DNA of 7,191 bases from an uncultured Prevotella sp. (GCA_900548745.1 URLQ01000143.1:1-7191), one strand, 5' to 3'. Shown: positions 1-5,902, counted from the first letter of the stretch. Made by a program: numbers and translations. The notes: generated by a model from the letters alone, not told the origin.

Positions 1-38
1 AGAGCGTCTTCATACTGCTTTTATCGCATTAGCGGTTG

Positions 39-46
39 CAAACATA
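39..46 (-). promoter_or_regulatory. Possible -7 promoter element pointing off the left edge
   Basis: The minus strand reads TATGTTTG, an exact match to the Bacteroidetes -7 consensus TAnnTTTG. About 25 bases further along the minus strand an ATG at 13-11 opens a frame reading M-K-T-L before the window ends, so this may be the promoter and start of a gene that lies mostly outside. No convincing -33 TTTG is visible. It sits just past the left terminator copy, which fits a new transcription unit. A single 8-base motif in AT-rich DNA is weak evidence. Confidence 0.3.
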
Positions 47-75
47 GTAACTTTCTATAAGAGACTCGATGACTT

Positions 76-277
76 ACTTTTTAAAGCAAAAAAATCTCTT
101 CCCCACGGATGAGGAAAAGACAAATTCTATTTAGATTTTTTAAAACTCTAAATTTACAGTAGCGAATATTACTTCTCTACGATCTGAACAGTTGCACGAC
201 GGTTGAACTGCATTGGAGAGAGGTTGTCAACAGTAGAAGCTGTATCAACACCACCGTTGTATGAAGTCTGGATGTTC
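76..277. repeat. Left copy of ~202-bp direct repeat (OmpA 3' end plus terminator)
   Basis: This segment matches 2633-2835 in the same orientation. I count four substitutions (108, 117, 213 and 261 against 2666, 2675, 2771 and 2819) and one A-run length difference (7 against 8 A), about 98% identity. It carries the last 35 codons of the OmpA gene, the stop codon and about 94 bp of downstream DNA including the terminator. Outside 76-277 the similarity stops abruptly on both sides. The other copy is in its natural place at the end of the intact gene, so this one is the displaced or imported copy, separated from it by a cassette of about 2.36 kb. Confidence 0.95.
88..120 (-). terminator. Intrinsic terminator, left copy
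   Basis: On the minus strand a stem of 8 pairs (113-120 with 95-102) is followed by seven T (88-94). Compared with the right copy, the change at 117 turns one C-containing pair position into a U.G wobble in the RNA and the change at 108 lies in the loop, so the hairpin is kept. It would end transcription coming from the AlbA_2 cassette. Confidence 0.8.
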
Positions 278-279
278 AT
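169..279 (-). pseudogene. Orphan C-terminal tail of the OmpA-family gene
   Basis: The minus strand encodes the last 35 residues of the OmpA_C domain (corresponding to N354-K388 of the intact neighbour) and ends with the same TAA at 171-169. Two residues differ: H359 is Tyr and L375 is Met. The base triplet just before the repeat edge happens to be ATG (279-277), so a 36-residue peptide starting M-N-I-Q-T-S is formally possible, but it has no signal peptide, no barrel and lacks the peptidoglycan-binding Asp/Arg segment (D321 and R337 in the intact protein). Upstream, the same frame stays open to a stop at 519-517, making a 115-codon chimera of coiled-coil remnant and OmpA tail without an upstream ATG. 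I read it as a non-functional fragment produced by the event that placed the cassette. Confidence 0.85.
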
Positions 280-281
280 GA

Positions 282-568
282 TTATTGCTGACTTTGAAAC
301 TCGAAATCTACATCTTGAACCTTGTCGTTCCCTAAGAGCCTTATTGAGATTTTCGAGTCTTTTCTGTCTTTCGATGATGGCATCAACAGATTGAGTTTTT
401 TGTTTCAGTTCCGTATACTTCTGTTCGTATTCAAGGGCTAACTTTTGTTTTTCAACGCTACTTGCTGTTGAACCTGTTGTTCTACCAGACTTGAGACTAC
501 AATTGGTAGATTGTCTTTAAGGGAGTCAATCAAACTATCTTTTCTAATATCCTAAAGAATTTCGTCAT
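282..568 (-). pseudogene. Decayed small coiled-coil gene downstream of AlbA_2
   Basis: An ATG at 568-566 follows the AlbA_2 stop (572-570) after a single base, as expected for a translationally coupled third gene. It reads M-T-K-F-F-R-I-L-E-K, then stops. A shifted frame continues with DSLIDSLKDNLP and QQVQQQV up to a TAG at 440-438. Another frame then gives a charged helical stretch with EKQKLALEYEQKY and ERQKRLENLNKAL (about 462-333). A last switch back gives DKVQDVDFEF and a TAA at 284-282, five bases from the repeat edge. Joined up, the ancestral product would be roughly 90 residues, largely coiled coil. I do not recognise the family. Either the gene has three frameshifts, two of which cancel, or the assembly has base errors here. 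Its neighbours suggest it was a partner of the AlbA_2 protein. Confidence 0.6.
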
Positions 569-569
569 A

Positions 570-2132
570 TCACTTCTTGATTATTACCCAACGGCCGCCT
601 TTACGACCACCTTCACGAGCGAGAATACCCATTTCTTTGAGTTTAGAAATGTCCGTTTCTATAGTTCTTGCAGAAATTGGTTTCTTTTCAGAAATCTTTT
701 CCGAAATCTTTTCCGAAGTTATTGCGCAATCTGCATGTATAAGTCGCAATATAAACTGCTGTCTTTCTGAGATTTCTATTGGAAAGTCTTTTGGGAAATC
801 TTTTCCGAAATCATCGTCCTTCTTGCCACCTTCGTACAATTCTTTTCCGATAGATGCAAGATATGCCTTCTCGTCAATGAATGCCTGATGTATAGGCATT
901 GTAGCGAGGAAGTGCATGTTGCGTTCATCGGTTTCAAACATAGGCATTGGCGAGTTATTCTGCTTAACTGCCTGGTAAATTTTCGGGAAACCAGTGGAAC
1001 GTCCCTCTGTCAGATGCAGTTCTTTCAAGAAATCACCTATACGACGATTGCGATAGTTGCGTGAAATTACGCGAGGCTTCTGCAAGTCTGCATTGGTTAT
1101 TGGAGGCATTGGGCCTTCAAAGTTCAATATCTCTATGCTATTATGATTGATGCGCACCTCTATAGGATTGCGGTCATCCCATGACTTGTGGAAAACGGCA
1201 TTTGCCAAAATCTCTTCCAATGCTCCATAAGGATAGTTGTAGCAGCGTACAGCCTCTGCTTCTCCACGTACTTTGATAACCTTCTCCATAAGCACCTGCT
1301 CTCGGATGTATTTCAAGGCAGCTTCAAGTTGAAGGTGTATTGGACCATGCAGAATCTTCTCCGTGAATCTATCACCCACCTCATCAAAGAAGTGAACTAT
1401 CTCAATGCGAGAATAAGGGAAATACTTCTCGGGATCCTGAGAGAATAGAAGCAATCCTACGTTTTTGGGGTGCGAATCTTCGGGTGAACCTCCAATAATC
1501 TGCATCTGCCATCCCAGTTCTGACATTGGCATGTGCATTATCTCGTCATGAGTCAGTTTACTGCCAACACGCTTAAGGAAATCTTCAATAAGCATACGGT
1601 CAAGTACTTCGATACTTGCAGTCTGGTTGATGCGGTCATCAAAAGGAACCTTGTTGCAAAGACTCATCAAAAGACGTTCTTCCTCTTGGTCAGCAATTTT
1701 TGTCACTGAACCCTTTCGCACGAAGTACACCTTGCCAGCCTTCAAAGCTTCCATGCCCAGATGCTTTGGTGCTTTATAAGGGCGTACTTCTCCTCCAGGC
1801 ACTTGAATGACAAGTATCATCTTGCCCATGAATTCTACAGGTTCTGCTATCACATTCACGGTTGGTTGAACAAGACTACAGATGTTTACCAACTCCTTCT
1901 GTATCTTATCAAGCGAATGAATGTCAACGCCAATAGGAGGCAGCACTGGTACTCCATCCTGTTCATCAACACCAACAACGATGTAGCCACCACCCCAATT
2001 ATGAATATCATTTGCGAAAGCACATGCAGAATGTACAACATCTTCTGGATTCCATCCACGTTTAAAATCCAAACGTTCCCATTCTACAGTCTTGCCTTTC
2101 AGTAGTTCTTCTATATTTATTGGTAATGCCAT
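570..2132 (-). CDS. AlbA_2 (Schlafen-type) / GHKL-like ATPase / winged-helix protein
   Basis: 520 residues. An N-terminal AlbA_2 domain spans about 10-160: E18 and D22-F-K near the start, the glycine-rich turn G47-G49 before YIVVGVDE, and YFVRKGS at 136-142. Residues about 295-415 resemble the GHKL-type ATPase domain that commonly follows AlbA_2 (COG2865-like): an N-box E306/E307, N311, H315, then RNRRIGDFLKEL and the GRSTGFPKI loop at 377-385. The last 65 residues (about 455-520) look like a winged helix, with a basic end EGGRKGGRW. Such proteins are usually annotated as RNA- or DNA-binding regulators or loosely as 'RecG-like helicase'; no helicase motifs are present. Cellular role is unknown; a regulatory or anti-phage role is inference. 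It starts 31 bp after the XRE gene, so the two are probably co-transcribed. The hinge 438-485 is low complexity (GKDFPKDFP and SEKI repeats). By eye its DNA is more AT-rich than asd and the ATPase gene, fitting acquisition. Confidence 0.85.
   Translation of the reverse strand: MALPINIEELLKGKTVEWERLDFKRGWNPEDVVHSACAFANDIHNWGGGYIVVGVDEQDGVPVLPPIGVDIHSLDKIQKELVNICSLVQPTVNVIAEPVEFMGKMILVIQVPGGEVRPYKAPKHLGMEALKAGKVYFVRKGSVTKIADQEEERLLMSLCNKVPFDDRINQTASIEVLDRMLIEDFLKRVGSKLTHDEIMHMPMSELGWQMQIIGGSPEDSHPKNVGLLLFSQDPEKYFPYSRIEIVHFFDEVGDRFTEKILHGPIHLQLEAALKYIREQVLMEKVIKVRGEAEAVRCYNYPYGALEEILANAVFHKSWDDRNPIEVRINHNSIEILNFEGPMPPITNADLQKPRVISRNYRNRRIGDFLKELHLTEGRSTGFPKIYQAVKQNNSPMPMFETDERNMHFLATMPIHQAFIDEKAYLASIGKELYEGGKKDDDFGKDFPKDFPIEISERQQFILRLIHADCAITSEKISEKISEKKPISARTIETDISKLKEMGILAREGGRKGGRWVIIKK
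691..812 (-). repeat. 12-bp tandem repeat read in two frames inside the AlbA_2 gene
   Basis: The 15-mer TTCGGAAAAGATTTC (minus strand) occurs at 717-703, 705-691 and 809-795. At 691-717 the unit is tandem and read as S-E-K-I; at 795-809 the same bases are read in another frame as F-G-K-D-F, followed by a diverged unit giving P-K-D-F. Unit length is a multiple of three, so copy changes would alter the linker without breaking the frame. Confidence 0.8.
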
Positions 2133-2163
2133 ACCTATATATTATGTATAATGTGTAACGATG

Positions 2164-2415
2164 TTATTTTGTAGGACAAAGCAAATCCCTGATATCCACG
2201 TCAAGGATGACTGCCACTTGACGGAGAGTATCAAGATTCGGTTGTACAATGTTAGTACACCACTTGCTGACGGTTGCAGGGTCGCGTCCAATCTTCTCAG
2301 CCAACCACTTTGCAGTACGTTTCTGCTCTACCAGAACAACCTTCAAGCGGTTAATGTCGCCCTTTGAAATGTTACTGACATTACTCGTGTTATCGATATT
2401 ACTAATGTTATTCAT
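2164..2415 (-). CDS. XRE-family helix-turn-helix regulator
   Basis: 83 residues. After an N-terminal tail rich in Asn/Ser/Ile (residues 1-18), the rest is a complete Cro/C1-type domain: INRLKVVLVEQKRT, then helix 2-turn-helix 3 in WLAEKIGRDPATVSKW (about 38-53), and the C-terminal helices LDTLRQVAVILDVDIRDLL. Regulators of this exact type are common in Bacteroidales beside restriction-modification and AlbA_2 genes and generally repress their own operon. It is the first gene of the cassette, with a -7 element 25 bp upstream and the AlbA_2 gene 31 bp downstream on the same strand. The start at 2415 is the only Met ahead of the domain, so the odd tail is part of the protein unless a non-ATG start is used. 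Confidence 0.9.
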   Translation of the reverse strand: MNNISNIDNTSNVSNISKGDINRLKVVLVEQKRTAKWLAEKIGRDPATVSKWCTNIVQPNLDTLRQVAVILDVDIRDLLCPTK

Positions 2416-2416
2416 A
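2372..2416 (-). repeat. Degenerate 9-bp tandem repeat at the start of the XRE gene
   Basis: Five adjoining 9-base units on the plus strand begin TTACT or TTAT: 2372-2380, 2381-2389, 2390-2398, 2399-2407 and 2408-2416. They encode the three-residue pattern N-I-S, N-I-D, N-T-S, N-V-S, N-I-S. It could be slippage-born coding filler or a set of binding sites overlapping the start codon. Confidence 0.6.
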
Positions 2417-2439
2417 TATCTATTTCTTTGTGTTTAGTA

Positions 2440-2447
2440 CAAAGTTA
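2440..2447 (-). promoter_or_regulatory. -7 element for the XRE-AlbA_2 operon
   Basis: The minus strand reads TAACTTTG, an exact TAnnTTTG match, with the XRE start codon 25 bases further on, leaving a short leader. A clear -33 TTTG at the usual distance is not seen, which suggests a moderate or regulated promoter. Confidence 0.5.
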
Positions 2448-2632
2448 TGAATAATTTTTGTAATATGGAAATGTTCTTTGTTAATATTTCAATATCTTGT
2501 GTTGTGGGGGGAATTGCAAGGAAATGATGTTGCAAAGATGGAAAACATCCACGATTTTCTTGTTATTGGTTAGCATGGGAGAATAAAATAATTATCCGTA
2601 TAAAAAATATTCGTGCGAATGTTATCCGTTCG
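2448..2632. other. Non-coding left flank of the OmpA repeat, with paired short repeats
   Basis: No convincing gene lies here. Next to the edge of the 202-bp repeat are two copies of TTATCCGT (2592-2599 and 2622-2629) in direct orientation, 30 bp apart, surrounding an inverted repeat ATTCG-tg-CGAAT at 2609-2620. Such an arrangement could be a recombinase or regulator binding site. It is absent next to the left repeat copy. A 20-codon hydrophobic frame on the plus strand (2524-2586) is discussed among the findings. Confidence 0.4.
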
Positions 2633-2835
2633 ACTTTTTAAAGCAAAAAAAATCTCTTCCCCACGAATGAGGAAGAGACAAATTCTATTTAGATTTTTTA
2701 AAACTCTAAATTTACAGTAGCGAATATTACTTCTCTACGATCTGAACAGTTGCACGACGGTTGAACTGCAATGGAGAGAGGTTGTCAACAGTAGAAGCTG
2801 TATCAACACCACCGTTGTGTGAAGTCTGGATGTTC
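2633..2835. repeat. Right copy of ~202-bp direct repeat (in the intact OmpA gene)
   Basis: Counterpart of 76-277, about 98% identical by my count. It comprises codons 354-388 and the stop of the OmpA-family gene and the terminator region beyond it. The repeat begins at the last base of codon 353 and ends in the T-rich DNA just after the terminator. Confidence 0.95.
2645..2678 (-). terminator. Intrinsic terminator of the OmpA-family gene
   Basis: The minus strand forms a perfect 8-bp stem (2671-2678 with 2653-2660), extendable by two more pairs past one mismatch, followed by eight T (2645-2652). It lies about 50 bases after the stop codon, as expected for a strongly expressed single-gene unit, and would keep OmpA transcription out of the cassette. 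Confidence 0.9.
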
Positions 2836-3893
2836 TCAGCCTTCACGCCCATCTTAACGAGCTCGTCCTTAACCTGCTTAGCACGGTTCTCAGAAAGCTT
2901 CTGGTTACCAGCCTTAGTACCGGTAGCGCTGTCAGCATAACCTGTAACCATGATCTTGCTGTCGTTAGCCTTAGCGTAGTTAGCAAGAGCTCTAACGTTT
3001 ACGAGATCCTTCAGGTTAGCAACGCTTGTCTTGCCACAGTTGAAGAATACAGAAACCGGAGTAGTGATGAACTCCTTCATAGCCTCAGAAACAGGAGCTG
3101 TTGCTGGCTTGTTGTTAGCCTCCTTCAGCATGTTCTTCAGACGGTCGTTCTCTGACTTAGAGTCAGCGAGCTGAGCGTTAAGAGCGTCGATCTGTGACTG
3201 TGAGAGAGCCTTGATAGCGTCTACGTCTGGAGTCTTAGACCAACCTGTAGTCTTGCCAAGGTTCAATGTCAGACCAACCTCTGCATAGAGAGTGTTGTCG
3301 TGTGAATCCCAGAAACGCTGGCCGTTGTCTACATTGCCACCGCTGATGAAGTCGTTCTCGAAACGGTTCCAACCCAACTCAACGTTGAGGGCAACGCGGT
3401 TAGAGAGACGGAACTGGTTCAACAAACCTACGCTCACACCCATAGCATATCTGTCAGCAGTCATGTTGCGAGCGAAGCCTGCACCTGCGAATGGTATGAA
3501 GCTGTATACACGGTTAGGGTTGTAACCGCAAAGCATGTTGCTCAGGTTGAAAAGAACCTGCTCCTGTGCGTTCCAATACTTGAAGCTCTCATCAAAAGCC
3601 TTGCCCCAGATACCAGAAACCTTTGTACGGAGTCCGATACCAGGAGTAAACCACTTACCAACAGCGATTGCTGCCTGTGGGTTTGAACGGAAATCCTTGA
3701 TTGGGCTGTTTGAATAGCCTGAGCCGTGACCTGCTGATGGATAGAAAGCAGTCCACTGAACACCACCCTGAACAAACCAATTGCTCCAGAAAGAATTTGT
3801 AGCTACGCTATACTTCTCTGTAGCTTCTGTTTCCTGAGCCATTGAATTCAAAGAAACGCCGGCAATAGCCAGCACCATTAAAAACTTTTTCAT
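2727..3893 (-). CDS. OmpA-family outer-membrane porin / peptidoglycan-binding protein
   Basis: 388 residues. A signal peptide with a KK N-terminus and hydrophobic core ends at S17-M18-A19, before Q20. Residues about 30-215 alternate aromatic and polar residues, as in an eight-strand beta-barrel. Residues about 223-262 form a short coiled coil rich in Ala, Asn and Lys. Residues about 275-388 are an OmpA_C domain: VTGYADS at 316-322, then LSENRAKQV at 333-341, giving the Asp (D321) and Arg (R337) that bind diaminopimelate in the family, and a C-terminal FNRRATVQIVEK. It anchors the outer membrane to peptidoglycan and is among the most abundant proteins in Bacteroidales. It stands alone between its own promoter (TACCTTTG) and terminator, with a leader of about 60 bases. 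Its last 35 codons are duplicated at 169-276, across the cassette. Confidence 0.95.
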   Translation of the reverse strand: MKKFLMVLAIAGVSLNSMAQETEATEKYSVATNSFWSNWFVQGGVQWTAFYPSAGHGSGYSNSPIKDFRSNPQAAIAVGKWFTPGIGLRTKVSGIWGKAFDESFKYWNAQEQVLFNLSNMLCGYNPNRVYSFIPFAGAGFARNMTADRYAMGVSVGLLNQFRLSNRVALNVELGWNRFENDFISGGNVDNGQRFWDSHDNTLYAEVGLTLNLGKTTGWSKTPDVDAIKALSQSQIDALNAQLADSKSENDRLKNMLKEANNKPATAPVSEAMKEFITTPVSVFFNCGKTSVANLKDLVNVRALANYAKANDSKIMVTGYADSATGTKAGNQKLSENRAKQVKDELVKMGVKAENIQTSHNGGVDTASTVDNLSPLQFNRRATVQIVEK

Positions 3894-3960
3894 AACCTTT
3901 ATTTAAAAATAAATCAAATTTGTTATTGTATTATTAGTATCAATATTGCGATATTTTATG

Positions 3961-3968
3961 CAAAGGTA
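3961..3968 (-). promoter_or_regulatory. -7 element of the OmpA-family gene
   Basis: The minus strand reads TACCTTTG, an exact TAnnTTTG match, placed 67 bases before the start codon. Upstream DNA is very AT-rich with a partial -33 match (TGTAAA) about 20 bases away. The leader is A/T-rich, which suits efficient initiation in Bacteroidetes. No hairpin terminator is seen between the ATPase stop and this site, so some read-through into the OmpA gene is possible. Confidence 0.6.
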
Positions 3969-4047
3969 GTAATAATTTTTAATTTACACTATATTTACAC
4001 TTTTTTTTTACCATTATACCACTAAAAATTGATGTACGCACACAAAA

Positions 4048-4821
4048 TCACTTATTGTCAACAATTCTTATCGTCCTTGTTGTTGGGTCGTAATGCAAGC
4101 CGGGACGGTCGATGAATCTCGACAAAGTGCCGTCGGCGGACAGCTCGTCGGGGGTGCCCGTTGTCACCTTGTCGTCGGTCATCACCCACAGTTCGTCCGC
4201 CACCTGCAGTGCGAGTTCGAGGTCGTGGGTGGACAAAAGGATTGTCTTCCCCTCCACATTGCACAGCTGATGCAGCATCTGCAGCGTGTCCACCTTGCTG
4301 CCGTAGTCGAGGAATGCCGTCGGCTCATCGAGAAAGATGACGTCGGTCTGCTGCGCCAGTGCCTTTGCCGTCATCATCTTCTGCCGCTCGCCGTCGCTAA
4401 GGCTGTGTACCATACGCTCCGCCAGATGCTCAATGCCCACCATCCTTAGGCTTTCCGTCACCACGGCATTGTCTTCGTCGGAGAGTCTTCCGAAGAATCC
4501 CGTGTAAGGACTGCGGCCCATCGCCACCATCTGTCTTGCCGTGAGATGCTGCACCGACGGGCGCTCCGTAAGCACTACGCCTATCAGTCTTGCCAGTTCT
4601 TCGCGTGAGAAGGATTCGAGTTTTCTACCTCTTATTATAATGTCACCTCCGAGCTTCGGCTGGAAGGCGGAGATGGTACGAAGTAGAGTAGACTTACCGG
4701 CGCCGTTGGCACCGATAAGACATGTCAGTCGTCCCTTGTGGAGTTCGGCATTGATGCCCTTCATCACCACCCTCGACGATTTCCCTTGCGGATAGCCTAT
4801 AGACAGGTCGATAAGTTTCAT
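4048..4821 (-). CDS. ABC transporter ATP-binding protein, iron-siderophore/cobalamin type
   Basis: About 257 residues from the ATG at 4821. A GTG at 4827 would add two residues, but the AAGGTGG just upstream is well placed as a ribosome-binding site for the ATG and overlaps the GTG, so I prefer the ATG. In GTG-start numbering: Walker A GANGAGKST at 39-47, signature LSDGERQ at 143-149, Walker B VIFLDEPT at 163-170 with D167/E168, D-loop FLDYGS, and H-loop H201. The pattern VAMGRSPYTGFFG after the Q-loop region is typical of FecE/BtuD/HmuV ATPases. It would hydrolyse ATP on the cytoplasmic face of a FecCD-type permease to import iron chelates, haem or B12. No permease or binding protein is in the window; the gene follows asd by 20 bp and is probably transcribed with it. 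The substrate cannot be told from the ATPase alone. Confidence 0.9.
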   Translation of the reverse strand: MKLIDLSIGYPQGKSSRVVMKGINAELHKGRLTCLIGANGAGKSTLLRTISAFQPKLGGDIIIRGRKLESFSREELARLIGVVLTERPSVQHLTARQMVAMGRSPYTGFFGRLSDEDNAVVTESLRMVGIEHLAERMVHSLSDGERQKMMTAKALAQQTDVIFLDEPTAFLDYGSKVDTLQMLHQLCNVEGKTILLSTHDLELALQVADELWVMTDDKVTTGTPDELSADGTLSRFIDRPGLHYDPTTRTIRIVDNK

Positions 4822-4841
4822 TGCCACCTTATATAATATAT

Positions 4842-5855
4842 CTACTTCACGTTGCCCACCTTGATAAGATATTCTGCTATCTGTACGGCATTGAGAGCTG
4901 CGCCCTTACGAATCTGGTCGCCTGTGAGCCATAGGGTGTTGCCGTTGTCGTCGGCAAGATCCTTGCGAACACGACCTACGTAAACATCATCGTGGCCTGC
5001 GCTCTCTAAAGGCATCGGATAGACATAGTTCTGAGGGTCGTCCTCGAGTGTTACGCCCGGTGCTGCCTTCAGCGCCTCACGTATCTCCTCTACCGAGAGC
5101 GGCTTCTCCGTCTCGAACCATACGCTCTCTGAATGTGAGCGCAACGAAGACACACGGACACAGGTGGCGCTGGTGCGCACATCGGAGTGCATAATCTTGC
5201 GGGTTTCGTTGTACATCTTCATCTCCTCCTTGGTATAGTCGTTGGGAGTCATCTTGTCAATCTGCGGAATCACGTTGTATGCTAACTGATGTGGGAACTT
5301 GCTGACATGGTCGGTCTTTCCCTTTTCAATGATGTCCTTGTACTGCTGTTCCAGCTCTGCCATTGCAGCGGCTCCTGCTCCCGACGCACTCTGGTATGAA
5401 GATACGTGTACCTTCTTTATATGGCTGAGCTTGTCGATAGGGTTAAGCACCACTACCATCATGATTGTCGTACAGTTAGGGTTGGCGATGATGCCACGCG
5501 GACGCTCCAGGGCATCCTCGGCATTTACCTCCGGCACTACCAAAGGAACATCGTCGCACATGCGGAACGCACTTGAGTTGTCTATCATCACGGCACCATA
5601 CTTGGTGATGGTCTCCGCAAACTCCTCTGAAGTGCCGCCGCCGGCTGACGTGAAGGCTATGTCTACATCCTTGAAGTCATCATTGTGCTGAAGCAGCTTC
5701 ACCTCGTAGTCTTTGCCCTTGAAGTTGTATTTTCTTCCTGCCGAACGTTCTGAACCGAACAACACAAGGTCGTCCATCGGGAAATCTCTCTCAGCAAGGA
5801 TGCGCAGGAATTCCTGTCCTACGGCACCGCTCGCACCAACAATAGCTACTTTCAT
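4842..5855 (-). CDS. asd: Aspartate-semialdehyde dehydrogenase
   Basis: 337 residues, the normal length for the family. It reduces aspartyl-phosphate to aspartate semialdehyde with NADPH, the branch point to lysine/diaminopimelate, threonine, methionine and isoleucine. The N-terminal nucleotide-binding loop is GASGAVGQEF (7-16). The catalytic cysteine is C128 in ANPNCTT, the substrate loop is YQSASGAGAAA (154-164), and the catalytic histidine is H241 in LRSHSES. The C-terminal GDQIRKGAALNAVQIAEYL is also characteristic. The start at 5855 opens directly on the MKVAIVGASG strand. A -7 element lies about 40 bp upstream, and the ABC ATPase follows closely. The divergent neighbour is an antiporter. 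There are no signs of damage. Confidence 0.97.
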   Translation of the reverse strand: MKVAIVGASGAVGQEFLRILAERDFPMDDLVLFGSERSAGRKYNFKGKDYEVKLLQHNDDFKDVDIAFTSAGGGTSEEFAETITKYGAVMIDNSSAFRMCDDVPLVVPEVNAEDALERPRGIIANPNCTTIMMVVVLNPIDKLSHIKKVHVSSYQSASGAGAAAMAELEQQYKDIIEKGKTDHVSKFPHQLAYNVIPQIDKMTPNDYTKEEMKMYNETRKIMHSDVRTSATCVRVSSLRSHSESVWFETEKPLSVEEIREALKAAPGVTLEDDPQNYVYPMPLESAGHDDVYVGRVRKDLADDNGNTLWLTGDQIRKGAALNAVQIAEYLIKVGNVK

Positions 5856-5894
5856 ATCTTCTTACTTTTACTGATTAATCCTTAATTATTATTG

Positions 5895-5902
5895 CAAAAG
5901 TA
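5895..5902 (-). promoter_or_regulatory. -7 element for asd and the ABC ATPase gene
   Basis: The minus strand reads TACTTTTG, an exact TAnnTTTG match, 40 bases before the asd start codon. It lies in the 125-bp divergent spacer shared with the antiporter gene. The -33 region is unclear. Confidence 0.55.

Noticed and set aside
76..277. Treating the repeat as a standard tyrosine-integrase att site
   Set aside because: Usual att cores are tens of bases and lie at tRNA or tmRNA ends with an integrase gene nearby. Here the identity extends over about 200 bp, there is no tRNA and no integrase gene in the window.
203..394. Plus-strand frame of 63 codons over the left repeat copy
   Set aside because: It runs antisense to the OmpA tail fragment and the coiled-coil remnant, has no recognisable motif, and is best explained as a shadow.
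691..812. CRISPR-like array from the regular repeats
   Set aside because: The units are 12 bp, directly adjoining, in coding sequence and without unique spacers.
570..2132. Naming the AlbA_2 protein a RecG-like helicase
   Set aside because: No Walker A, DEAD/H box or other helicase motifs are present; the label is a carried-over annotation for AlbA_2/GHKL-like proteins.
4093..4795. Plus-strand frames over the ABC ATPase gene
   Set aside because: The minus strand has all ATPase motifs in order; the plus frames are by-products of its codon use.
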